Shown: one piece after another, positions 7,405 to 15,633 of the stretch
How positions within the stretch are numbered: position 1 is the stretch's first letter
How the letters are laid out: every line of letters starts with the position of its first letter
NCBI GenBank assembly: GCA_934408705.1
Contig: CAKRVL010000024.1
Span: 1-30,454 of the forward strand
Length of the DNA stretch: 30,454 nt
Reading direction: 5' to 3'
From: an uncultured Blautia sp.
Lineage (GTDB): Bacteria > Bacillota > Clostridia > Lachnospirales > Lachnospiraceae
The notes under the pieces: model-generated
What the model was told of the DNA's origin: nothing
Seen by the model: the letters and a program-made list of their open reading frames with translations, nothing else
The model's database searches: none
Made by a program: the position numbers and the translations under genes

Positions 7405-8744
7405 ATGATTATAATGTGAATCCTGTTCATGATGCACAGGAACGGGCAATGGTGGCTGATGGTATCTGCCGGGATATTTTATCCGGTGCCAGGAATCAGC
7501 TATATCTGAATATGAGATTTATGGACTGCGCACTTTCTTCTCTTGTATTCCAGGGGGATATGGGAGTTCATCCTGTGGGAACGGACGGGCTGGTGTTATA
7601 TTATCAGCCTGAGGAGCTGATGGAGCTATTCAGACGAAGCAGGGAGAGGGTGAACCGGATTTATCTTCACAGCCTTTTGCATTGTATTTTTCTTCATTGT
7701 TTTCCGGAATATGATAGTGAAGGGAAAGTGGCGGTGGATGTACAGTGCTGGAATCTTGCCTGTGACATTACTGTGGAGAATATTATTGACAGCCTTTATT
7801 TGAAATGTGTGCATCAGCCGGCTTCTATGGTGAAGCGTCAGGCTATGCAGCTGATCCTGGAAGAGGGAAAGGTGCTTACTGCCCAGAGGGTTTACAGGAA
7901 ACTGAGAAAGCTGCATCTGCCAGAGTACCGGATGCAGGAGCTACGCAGGGAGTTCGCACAGGATGACCACAGTAAGTGGTATGATAATCATCCAAACAGC
8001 CCTCAGATGTCTCAGCAAAAAAAGAATTGGGACGATATCCGGAACAGGATGCAGACAGAGATGGAGACATTTTCCAAGGAAGCAGGAGAAGGCGGAGAGA
8101 CGCTTGTAGAGCAGCTGCGCGCTCAGAACCGGAACAGATATGACTATAAGGAATTTTTGCGAAAATTTTCAGTTCTGAAGGAAGAAATGAAAGTAGATAT
8201 GGACACTTTCGATTATATATTTTACAATTATGGAATGAATCTGTATGGCAATATGCCGCTGATCGAGCCTCTGGAAACGAAGGAGGAGCGGAAGGTGGAG
8301 GATTTTGTGATCGTCATCGATACCTCCATGTCCTGTAAAGGGGAACTGGTACAGAAGTTTCTCGAGGAGACTTACAGTGTACTAAGTGAATCAGAAAGCT
8401 TTTTCAGGCGTATCCATGTGCATATTATTCAGTGTGATGAGAAAATACAGTCAGATGTGATCATCGAAAATGCTGCTCAGTTAAAAGAATATATGTGCCA
8501 TTTCGTCGTAAAAGGCGGCGGAGGTACTGATTTTCGTCCGGCTTTTTCTTATGTGGAGCAGCTTCAGCGGGCAAAAAGGTTTACCAGGCTCAGGGGGCTG
8601 ATCTATTTTACAGATGGATACGGAATCTATCCTGCGAAAATGCCCCCTTATGAAACTGCATTTGTGTTTATGAAGGAGGAATATCAGGATATAGATGTAC
8701 CGCCATGGGCGATCAAGCTGATTATTGACGAGGAGACATTATGA
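7401..8744 (+). CDS. VWA protein with degenerate DUF2201-type metallopeptidase motif
   Basis: 447 residues. The N-terminal part resembles the DUF2201 putative metallopeptidase domain: H90-S-L-L-H94 with H99, then WNLACD (D122), where relatives have HExxH and WNxAxD. The catalytic Glu is replaced by Ser91, so a peptidase would be inactive. A charged middle region (~150-300) leads to a von Willebrand A domain with a complete metal-ion site: DTSMS (307-311), Thr376/Asp377 in GGGGTDF, and Asp405 in YFTDGYG. It is followed with a 4-nt overlap by a MoxR-type ATPase, the standard pairing in which the VWA protein is the ATPase's partner, linking it to substrates. No membrane segment or signal, so cytoplasmic. 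Confidence 0.85.
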   Translation: MNDYNVNPVHDAQERAMVADGICRDILSGARNQLYLNMRFMDCALSSLVFQGDMGVHPVGTDGLVLYYQPEELMELFRRSRERVNRIYLHSLLHCIFLHCFPEYDSEGKVAVDVQCWNLACDITVENIIDSLYLKCVHQPASMVKRQAMQLILEEGKVLTAQRVYRKLRKLHLPEYRMQELRREFAQDDHSKWYDNHPNSPQMSQQKKNWDDIRNRMQTEMETFSKEAGEGGETLVEQLRAQNRNRYDYKEFLRKFSVLKEEMKVDMDTFDYIFYNYGMNLYGNMPLIEPLETKEERKVEDFVIVIDTSMSCKGELVQKFLEETYSVLSESESFFRRIHVHIIQCDEKIQSDVIIENAAQLKEYMCHFVVKGGGGTDFRPAFSYVEQLQRAKRFTRLRGLIYFTDGYGIYPAKMPPYETAFVFMKEEYQDIDVPPWAIKLIIDEETL

Positions 8745-10252
8745 ATATTAAACGAGCTAAGGAAGAGATACACAACACGATAGAAGCTTATCTTTTAAAA
8801 AATGAATACGGGGAATATGAGATTCCGGTTGTGGCTCAGCGCCCTGTTCTTCTTATTGGAGCACCTGGAATCGGTAAGACTCAGATTATGGAGCAGATAT
8901 CCAGAGAGTGCAAGGTGGGGCTGGTATCTTATACCATTACTCATCATACCAGGCAGAGTGCCATTGGCCTGCCTTTTATTTCGAAGAAAGAATTTGATGG
9001 AAAAGAGATGGCTGTTACGGAATACACCATGAGTGAGATCGTAGCCTCCATTTATGATAAAATTCAGGAATCCGGGCTTAGGGAGGGAATCCTGTTTATT
9101 GATGAGATTAACTGTGTGTCCGAGACATTGGCGCCTGCCATGCTGCAGTTTCTTCAGTGTAAAACATTCGGAAGTCATAAGATTCCGGAGGGGTGGCTGA
9201 TCGTAGCGGCTGGAAATCCACCGGAGTATAACAAATCTGTCAGGGAATTTGATGTGGTCACTATGGACCGTGTGAAGAAGCTTCTGGTAGAGCCGGATTT
9301 TGATGCATGGAGAGAATATGCTTATACCAGAGGAATCCATCCGGCAGTGATTTCATATCTGAATACAAGACCTTCTAATTTTTACAAGATGGAGAGCACT
9401 GTGGACGGCAGGAATTTTGCTACTCCCCGAGGCTGGGAGGATTTATCCAGGCTGATCCAGGTATATGAGAAGCTGGATAAGACGGTTGACCGGGAGGTTG
9501 TAAGCCAATATATACAGCATCCGCAGATTGCAAGGGATTTTGCTAATTATCTGGAGCTTTTCTATAAATATCGTACAGATTACCAGATTGAAGAGGTGCT
9601 GAAGGGGCATATTGATGATATTCTTGTGAAAAAAGCATCACACGCATCCTTTGATGAGAAACTGAGTGTTACAGGACTTCTTTTATCCAGATTAAACAAG
9701 ACGTTTGCTAAGATACGGACAGAGGAAGAGAAGCTCGCCGGCATTTTTGATGTTTTAAAGGAGGCAAAGGAGCCTCTTATGGGTGCCCAGAAGGATCAGC
9801 CGGTGGTTTACCTGGAAGACGTGAAGAATCACTTTGGGGCAGACACAGAGGCGAAGAAGAAAGCAGGTCTTTTATCCAGGGAAGAGCTTCATCTTGAACG
9901 GCAGATATTTGATGTTCTGGAGAAGTATATAACAGATCTGAAAAAAGAGAACATTCAGGATGGAAAGATAGCTTTTTCTCTTTTGCGAGACTGGTTTAAT
10001 GGAGAAAAACAGATTTACGATAATGACTTTGACCAGGCATCCGGACAGCTGGAATACGCATTTGATTTTATGGAGAGTGCTTTTGCGGGGGGACAGGAGC
10101 TGGTAGTCTTTATTACGGAGCTGAATACCAGCAGTCCGGCAGTTTCCTTCCTTCAGGAATATTCATGTGAAAGGTATTATCGTTATAACAAGGATCTTTT
10201 ATTCCGTGAAAATACCAGAGATATTCTGGAGCGGATCCGGCAACTGGGATAA
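8741..10252 (+). CDS. MoxR-family AAA+ ATPase
   Basis: 503 residues. An AAA+ core at ~30-270 has Walker A GAPGIGKT (40-47), Walker B ILFIDE (117-122), and a sensor-1-like region AAGNPPEYNKSVREFD (~156-171), typical of MoxR ATPases. The ~230-residue C-terminal part is helical and charged, longer than in simple MoxR proteins. MoxR ATPases act as hexameric chaperones that, with a VWA partner, activate, insert metals into, or assemble other complexes. The start overlaps the VWA stop by 4 nt, and 9 bp separate it from the transglutaminase-like gene, so all are probably made together. The client is unknown; the envelope proteins that follow are the obvious candidates. Confidence 0.88.
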   Translation: MNIKRAKEEIHNTIEAYLLKNEYGEYEIPVVAQRPVLLIGAPGIGKTQIMEQISRECKVGLVSYTITHHTRQSAIGLPFISKKEFDGKEMAVTEYTMSEIVASIYDKIQESGLREGILFIDEINCVSETLAPAMLQFLQCKTFGSHKIPEGWLIVAAGNPPEYNKSVREFDVVTMDRVKKLLVEPDFDAWREYAYTRGIHPAVISYLNTRPSNFYKMESTVDGRNFATPRGWEDLSRLIQVYEKLDKTVDREVVSQYIQHPQIARDFANYLELFYKYRTDYQIEEVLKGHIDDILVKKASHASFDEKLSVTGLLLSRLNKTFAKIRTEEEKLAGIFDVLKEAKEPLMGAQKDQPVVYLEDVKNHFGADTEAKKKAGLLSREELHLERQIFDVLEKYITDLKKENIQDGKIAFSLLRDWFNGEKQIYDNDFDQASGQLEYAFDFMESAFAGGQELVVFITELNTSSPAVSFLQEYSCERYYRYNKDLLFRENTRDILERIRQLG

Positions 10253-10261
10253 GGAGGCTGA

Positions 10262-11506
10262 ATGAAAAGAAGAAAACCCTGGAAATTACTTTTTATATTT
10301 CTGTTTGTGACAGTGGTTTCCCTGGGAATCTATGTGTATCAGCAGCAATATGAGCACTCAGATCTGTTGGCGAGGTTAGGAGAGGGAATCCTCGATAATG
10401 CGCCGGGGATATTTTCCGGAGAGCCTAAGGAGGTCCGGGAGCTGCGGAAAAGGGAGATTGCTGACGGAGATTCGGAGAAATTACGTCAGGAATACTATTT
10501 CAGTCTTCTGAATGAGGAGGAACAACGTGGATACAGGGAAATGCTGGAGGGAATCAAAGCAAGGAAGAAGGAGTTTTACCTCACGATTTATGATGACGAT
10601 ACAGTGAACCGGGTTTATCACGCGGTGCTAATGGATCATCCGGAGCTGTTCTGGGTACATAACCGGAAGCAGGTATATAAAACTACTTTTTCAAATACTA
10701 ATTACTGCGTGTTTGCTCCGGGATATAGTTATACGGATGAAGAAATGCAGGAAATCCAGACAGCTGCGGATAAAGCCTGTGAGGAGGTAAGCTCGTTGGT
10801 GCCGGAGGGAGCCGATGCTTATGAAAAGGCAAAGGTTGTTTATACCTATCTGATCGATACCGCCCAATATCAGGAGTCAGAAGATGATCAGAGTATGGCA
10901 GGGATCTTTTGGAGAGGGCAGGCTGTTTGTGCAGGATATGCAGGCGCTGCTCAATATTTGCTGGAATATCTTGGCGTTCCCTGTATTTATGTGGAGGGTA
11001 CGACAGTAGGAAGCGCAGAGGGACATGCCTGGAACATTGTTGAGTTGAATGGGGATTATTATTATTTCGATGCCACTAACGGAGATCAGCCGGAATTTCT
11101 GGAGGGAGATGCAGTTCAGCTTGCAGAACATAAGACAATCATATATGATTATCTGTGTCCTTTTCCCTCAGAGTATGAGATGACCTATACTCCTTCTAAG
11201 GAGTTTGCGGTTCCGGAATGTACCGCTACAGCTATGAATTTTTATGTTTTAAACCAGGGCTGCTTTGACAGCTACGACTATCAGGAGCTTCTGGCGTATT
11301 GCCAGATGCGGCTGGATAACCGGGCTGCAGTAGTACGGTTTAAGTTTTCTGATCAGGAGGCTTTTGACCAGGCGAAGGCTGAGTGGATTAACGGAGATGC
11401 AATACAGGAGGCTGCCAGATATTATATGACCTTGTATGGCTTGAACCAGGTGGAGTATCATTACGGGATTTTAGAAAATATGAAAACAATCTATTATATG
11501 TTTTAG
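10262..11506 (+). CDS. membrane-anchored transglutaminase-like protein
   Basis: 414 residues. KRRKPWK then a hydrophobic segment (~8-26) anchors the protein with the remainder outside. A transglutaminase-like core (~185-285) has the Cys-His-Asp triad: Cys223 in AVCAGYA, His255 in GHAWN and Asp270 in YYFDATNGD. Bacterial members of this fold are usually cysteine proteases or cross-linking or peptide-cleaving enzymes of the surface; the substrate here is unknown. The C-terminal ~120 residues form an uncharacterised domain. AAGGAGG lies just before the ATG. Transglutaminase-like genes beside MoxR and VWA/DUF58 genes are a recurrent bacterial arrangement, which supports a functional link. Confidence 0.85.
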   Translation: MKRRKPWKLLFIFLFVTVVSLGIYVYQQQYEHSDLLARLGEGILDNAPGIFSGEPKEVRELRKREIADGDSEKLRQEYYFSLLNEEEQRGYREMLEGIKARKKEFYLTIYDDDTVNRVYHAVLMDHPELFWVHNRKQVYKTTFSNTNYCVFAPGYSYTDEEMQEIQTAADKACEEVSSLVPEGADAYEKAKVVYTYLIDTAQYQESEDDQSMAGIFWRGQAVCAGYAGAAQYLLEYLGVPCIYVEGTTVGSAEGHAWNIVELNGDYYYFDATNGDQPEFLEGDAVQLAEHKTIIYDYLCPFPSEYEMTYTPSKEFAVPECTATAMNFYVLNQGCFDSYDYQELLAYCQMRLDNRAAVVRFKFSDQEAFDQAKAEWINGDAIQEAARYYMTLYGLNQVEYHYGILENMKTIYYMF

Positions 11507-11526
11507 GCGTTTGAAAGGAGGAAAAA

Positions 11527-12474
11527 ATGGTTGATATTTTAAAAAACATTATGAATATTGCAGCCAGAGTTCGTGACATGCAGCTTGCAGGCACCTTATC
11601 CATGGCTTTGTTTGGAATTGTACTTGTGTTCGGAATCATGAATTGTGTTCTGGGATACCGTCTTCTCAGATTTTGGATGATGATCTTTGGATTTCTTATG
11701 GGAGCAGGTGTGGGGCTATTCGCAGTCTATCAGATCGGACTTGGTGAAAAACTGTACTATGCAGTGGGAATGATTGGCGCAGGATTGATTCTTGCAATCC
11801 TTTCCTTTGCAGTATTTAAGGCTGGTATTTTTATTATGGGTGCCGGGATCGGACTGACACTAACAGTATATATTGTACACCCCACCACTTCTTTTAGCTT
11901 TTTTATCTGCCTGCTGGCAGGTGTGGGACTTGGAATGCTTGCGCTTCGCTATGAGCGGGAAGTAATCATTGTGGGAACCAGTGTTCTGGGCGGTATTTTA
12001 AGTGGATTTGCTACAGCTAAGCTGTCAAAGATGGATGAGATTCCTTTTGGGATTATTTTTTCTGTGGGTTTTGCGCTTATAGGAATGCTGATTCAGTTTG
12101 CCCTTAATAAGCCGAAGGATGATGAGGATGATGCAGATGATGAGGAAGAAGAGAATCGTTTCGGGAATTCCCAAGAAGCAATGAGAGCGTCAAGGGAGCA
12201 GCGCAGAAAACGTCTGGAAGAGTATGATCAAGACGAGGATGACAGCCGTGATCCGGATGATGACCTCTCTGACGCAGATGATGACGAAATCGATGAGATC
12301 CTTGATGAGTATGGTGTGGATGAGGACGAAGTAATCGAGGAATATCTGGAAGATTACTATGGCGAGAACAAGAAGTCTGATAAGAACAATAAAAACGCTA
12401 AGAATAATAAGAATGTTAAGAATAATAAAAAACGAAGCGCCAGTCCTTACCAGAATAATAAAAACAGAAAATGA
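11527..12474 (+). CDS. DUF4203/TMEM198-like membrane protein with charged tail
   Basis: 315 residues with about seven hydrophobic segments between residues 22 and 195, rich in Gly (GFLMGAGVGLF, GMIGAGLILAI, GAGIGLTL, LAGVGLGMLAL), resembling DUF4203/TMEM198-type membrane proteins. From ~198 the protein is soluble: first strongly acidic (runs of Asp/Glu such as DDEDDADDEEEE), then from ~285 Lys/Asn-rich (KNNKN units, ending NKNRK). The tail is probably cytoplasmic. It is the last gene of the operon, 20 bp after the transglutaminase-like gene, with AAAGGAGG upstream and a strong terminator after. The function is not known. Confidence 0.7.
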   Translation: MVDILKNIMNIAARVRDMQLAGTLSMALFGIVLVFGIMNCVLGYRLLRFWMMIFGFLMGAGVGLFAVYQIGLGEKLYYAVGMIGAGLILAILSFAVFKAGIFIMGAGIGLTLTVYIVHPTTSFSFFICLLAGVGLGMLALRYEREVIIVGTSVLGGILSGFATAKLSKMDEIPFGIIFSVGFALIGMLIQFALNKPKDDEDDADDEEEENRFGNSQEAMRASREQRRKRLEEYDQDEDDSRDPDDDLSDADDDEIDEILDEYGVDEDEVIEEYLEDYYGENKKSDKNNKNAKNNKNVKNNKKRSASPYQNNKNRK

Positions 12475-12501
12475 TCAGCAGTAAATAATAAGCTGATAAA
12501 G

Positions 12502-12572
12502 AAAAATGCAGCTGGTTTTAAAGTGTTAATATTGTTATAAAAACAATAAGCTTTAAAATCAACTGCATTTTA
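12502..12572. terminator. long bidirectional terminator
   Basis: AAAATGCAG (12503-12511) pairs with CTGCATTTT (12563-12571). The stem continues through GGTTTTAAAG/CTTTAAAATC and an inner TATTGTT/AACAATA. A- and T-rich flanks let it serve both the plus operon ending at 12474 and the minus rfb operon ending at 12589. Confidence 0.8.
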
Positions 12573-12588
12573 TTATATTTTGAAAAAA

Positions 12589-13530
12589 CTAAAACTCAAT
12601 TTCCTTCAGATATCTTGCCAATGCGTCCTGCCAGGTAGGAAGAGGAGTAAAACCGTTTTCTGCCAGTTTTTTCTTATCCAGACGACTGTTAAAAGGACGC
12701 GCTGCCTTGGAAACACCATACTGGGCAGTAGTAACAGGAAGAACCGTCACCTTATCCTCGGAATATTCTGTGTGACCAAGCTCTACGGCCTGACGGAAGA
12801 TCTCTTTTGTGAAGTCATACCAGCTGATATAACCTCCCTCGTTGGTTGCGTGGTAGTAACCATACTTGTCTGTAAGAATCATATCTACCATCAGACGGGC
12901 AAGGTCGTAGGTATAGGTCGGAGTACCGATCTGATCATTGACAACCTTTAAAGTATCGTGGGTTTTGGCAACGTTTAACATTGTTTTAATAAAGTTCTTG
13001 CCGTTTTTGCCGAATACCCAGGCAATGCGGATGATAAAGAACTTGTCAACATTGTTATAAACTGCAAGCTCGCCGTCAAGCTTTGTCTGGCCGTAGACGT
13101 TAAGGGGCTTATATGCTTTGCAGTCTGGCTCCCATGGAGTGGTACCCTGGCCATCAAATACATAGTCTGTGGAAAGATACATCATTTTGATGCCAAGCTT
13201 TTTGCAGACCTTTGCAATATTTTCGGTTCCAAGTACATTTACTTTGCGGACGATTTCCTGTTTGTCCTCATCCTCGGCTGCATCTACAGCTGTCCAGGCT
13301 GCACAGTGAACCACGCCGTCCACACCAGCCTCAGTGATAGCTTTTTCCACAGCTGCAGCATCTGTGATATCAACAGAAACATAAGGCATTGTGGTAACTG
13401 CAGTTCCGTCTTGGATTCCGCTATACAAAGGGGCGAGGTCAGAGCCTACCCCTTCATATCCGCGTTTATTAAGCTCGTTCATTACATCATGGCCAAGCTG
13501 ACCGGCCACACCTGTTACAAACAGTTTCAT
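12589..13530 (-). CDS. rfbD: dTDP-4-dehydrorhamnose reductase
   Basis: 313 residues, normal for RfbD/RmlD. An SDR Rossmann fold opens with TGVAGQLG (6-13). The LSTDYVFDG motif (119-127) and the YGQTK active-site motif (Tyr146, Lys150) are typical. The enzyme reduces dTDP-4-dehydro-L-rhamnose to dTDP-L-rhamnose, the last step of the pathway and the donor for cell-wall rhamnans and capsules. It is the last gene of a minus-strand operon after rfbA and rfbB, 15 bp behind rfbB, and ends at a terminator shared with the converging operon. The product of its missing partner RfbC would be its natural substrate. Confidence 0.93.
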   Translation of the reverse strand: MKLFVTGVAGQLGHDVMNELNKRGYEGVGSDLAPLYSGIQDGTAVTTMPYVSVDITDAAAVEKAITEAGVDGVVHCAAWTAVDAAEDEDKQEIVRKVNVLGTENIAKVCKKLGIKMMYLSTDYVFDGQGTTPWEPDCKAYKPLNVYGQTKLDGELAVYNNVDKFFIIRIAWVFGKNGKNFIKTMLNVAKTHDTLKVVNDQIGTPTYTYDLARLMVDMILTDKYGYYHATNEGGYISWYDFTKEIFRQAVELGHTEYSEDKVTVLPVTTAQYGVSKAARPFNSRLDKKKLAENGFTPLPTWQDALARYLKEIEF

Positions 13531-13545
13531 ATTTGTCAGCCCTCC

Positions 13546-14565
13546 TTAGCGGTTGCCGTACATTTTCTCGTAATAATTCTGATACTCTCCGGAAATAATG
13601 GTCTCCCACCACTCCTTATTATCAAGATACCACTGGATGGTCTTCTTGATGCCGTCAGCAAATTTTGTCTCCGGCAGCCAGCCAAGCTCGTTGTGGATCT
13701 TGGTTGGATCGATTGCATAACGCATATCATGGCCCTTACGGTCTGCTACATAAGTGATCAGACTTTCCGGTTTGCCAAGCTCCTTGCAGATGATCTTAAC
13801 GATATCAATGTTTGTCATCTCGTTATGTCCACCTACATTATAAACCTCACCAACACGTCCGTTGTGGATGATCAGGTCGATGGCACGGCAGTGATCTTCA
13901 ACATACAGCCAGTCACGAACGTTCTCACCTTTTCCATAAACCGGAAGTGGTTTGTCATTTAAGGCATTGGCAATCATAAGCGGAATCAGTTTTTCCGGGA
14001 AATGATACGGACCGTAGTTGTTGGAGCAACGGCTGATGGATACAGGCAGACCATAGGTTCTGTGGTAAGCAAGTACCAGAAGGTCAGCAGAAGCCTTGGA
14101 AGAGCTGTATGGGCTGCTTGTGTGGATTGGAGTCTCCTCTGTGAAGAACAGATCCGGTCTGTCAAGTGGCAGATCTCCGTAAACCTCATCTGTGGAAACC
14201 TGATGGTAACGTTTGATTCCGTATTTACGGCAGGCATCCATGAGAACAGCGGTTCCGATGATGTTAGTATTCAGGAAAACCTCCGGATTCTCAATGGAAC
14301 GGTCAACATGGCTCTCGGCTGCGAAGTTAACAACGATGTCTGGATGCTCCTCCTCGAAAAGCTTGTAAACAGCCTCGCGGTCTGTAATGCTTTCTTTTAC
14401 GAAACGGAAGTTAGGGTTATCCATAACCGGTGCAAGTGTGGAAAGGTTACCTGCATAGGTAAGGCAGTCCAGACACACGATACGATAATCAGGATATTTT
14501 TTTAACATGTGAAAAATAAAGTTGCTTCCGATAAATCCGGCACCGCCGGTAACGATAATATTCAT
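13546..14565 (-). CDS. rfbB: dTDP-glucose 4,6-dehydratase
   Basis: 339 residues, the usual length. It has the SDR nucleotide motif TGGAGFIGS (6-14), CLDCLTYAGNLSTL next to the dTDP-glucose site, the catalytic STDEVYGDL (Thr125-Asp126-Glu127, specific to 4,6-dehydratases) and YxxxK (Tyr153, Lys157). It converts dTDP-glucose to dTDP-4-dehydro-6-deoxyglucose. It lies 45 bp downstream of rfbA and 15 bp upstream of rfbD in one minus-strand operon. All catalytic residues are present. Confidence 0.95.
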   Translation of the reverse strand: MNIIVTGGAGFIGSNFIFHMLKKYPDYRIVCLDCLTYAGNLSTLAPVMDNPNFRFVKESITDREAVYKLFEEEHPDIVVNFAAESHVDRSIENPEVFLNTNIIGTAVLMDACRKYGIKRYHQVSTDEVYGDLPLDRPDLFFTEETPIHTSSPYSSSKASADLLVLAYHRTYGLPVSISRCSNNYGPYHFPEKLIPLMIANALNDKPLPVYGKGENVRDWLYVEDHCRAIDLIIHNGRVGEVYNVGGHNEMTNIDIVKIICKELGKPESLITYVADRKGHDMRYAIDPTKIHNELGWLPETKFADGIKKTIQWYLDNKEWWETIISGEYQNYYEKMYGNR

Positions 14566-14610
14566 TATATAAATTCTCCTTTGATTTTATTATTATATGT
14601 GGAGCTGCTA

Positions 14611-15507
14611 TCAGTGCAGTACATCCATATATTTGCCATCCAGTACATCCTTCAGATACTGACCATACTGATTCTTCTTAAGTACGTTGTAAACTTCCAT
14701 TACATCGTCTTTGGAAATCCAGCCGTTTAAGTAAGCAATCTCTTCAAGGCAGGCGATTTTACGATGCTGATGAGTCTCAACAGTTTTTACAAAGTTAGTA
14801 GCATCTACAAGGCTCTCATGTGTACCTGTATCAAGCCAGGTGAAGCCCTGTCCAAGAAGTTCTACGTTTAACTGGCCTTTTTCCAGATAAATACGGTTCA
14901 GGTCAGTGATCTCCAGCTCACCGCGGGCACTTGGTGCCAGGTTTTTCGCATATTCAACAACTTTATTGTCATAGAAATAAAGTCCTGTTACACAGTAGTT
15001 GCTCTTCGGATGCTCTGGTTTCTCTTCGATAGAGATTGCTTTTCCCTCCTGGTCGAACTCAACAATACCAAAACGCTCCGGATCGTCTACATAGTAACCG
15101 AATACAGTAGCGCCTTTGCCGGAGCTTGCATTCTCAACAGCAGCCTTCAGACGTTTCTTAAGACCATGTCCTGCAAAAATATTGTCACCAAGAACCATGG
15201 CAACTGTATCGTTTCCAATGAACTCCTCACCGATGATAAAGGCCTGTGCAAGTCCGTCAGGGCTTGGCTGAACAGCGTAGGTGAGAGAAACACCGAACTG
15301 ATGTCCGTCGCCAAGAAGCTCCTTAAAACGTGGAGTATCCTGTGGAGTGGAAATGATCAGGATATCACGGATCCCTGCGCTCATAAGAACAGACATGGGA
15401 TAGTAGATCATAGGCTTATCATAAATTGGTAAGAGCTGTTTGGAAGTAACCATTGTTAACGGGTAAAGTCTGGTACCGGATCCACCGGCTAAAATAATTC
15501 CTTTCAT
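14611..15507 (-). CDS. rfbA: glucose-1-phosphate thymidylyltransferase
   Basis: 298 residues, typical of RfbA/RmlA. The nucleotidyltransferase signature GGSGTRLYP (8-16) with Lys23, and the KPMIYYP sugar-phosphate site (31-37), are intact, as is [11 protein letters not shown], which supplies a metal-binding Asp. It joins dTTP and glucose-1-phosphate to make dTDP-glucose, the committed step. It is the first gene of the rfbA-rfbB-rfbD operon. A promoter with an unusual 19-bp spacer and a dyad lies about 80 bp upstream, so the operon may be controlled by the adjacent MerR-type protein. Confidence 0.95.
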   Translation of the reverse strand: MKGIILAGGSGTRLYPLTMVTSKQLLPIYDKPMIYYPMSVLMSAGIRDILIISTPQDTPRFKELLGDGHQFGVSLTYAVQPSPDGLAQAFIIGEEFIGNDTVAMVLGDNIFAGHGLKKRLKAAVENASSGKGATVFGYYVDDPERFGIVEFDQEGKAISIEEKPEHPKSNYCVTGLYFYDNKVVEYAKNLAPSARGELEITDLNRIYLEKGQLNVELLGQGFTWLDTGTHESLVDATNFVKTVETHQHRKIACLEEIAYLNGWISKDDVMEVYNVLKKNQYGQYLKDVLDGKYMDVLH

Positions 15508-15588
15508 AAAATATCATTCTCCTTTGTTGGATTTGTGTCAGGAGCATTATATAGTCGTTCGTAAGCCCTGACTTGTGCCTGTAAGTGT

Positions 15589-15619
15589 ATTATAAAAGGT
15601 GACCTTACGTCACCTTCAA
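15589..15619 (-). promoter_or_regulatory. rfbA promoter with 19-bp spacer and MerR-type dyad operator
   Basis: On the minus strand TTGAAG (15619-15614) and TATAAT (15594-15589) are 19 bp apart. A perfect dyad AAGGTGAC-N5-GTCACCTT (15596-15616) fills the spacer. Over-long 19-20 bp spacers with a dyad between the -35 and -10 are the hallmark of MerR-family operators, and a MerR-type gene ends 15 bp away. The same hairpin could instead act as a weak terminator for that gene (TTTTATAAT follows it); both roles may coexist. Confidence 0.5.
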
Positions 15620-15633
15620 GAACTTTTTTACAA

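Noticed and set aside
13306..13962. 218-codon plus-strand frame opposite rfbD/rfbB
   Set aside because: Antisense to two complete, recognisable enzymes; no ribosome-binding site and no domain resemblance.
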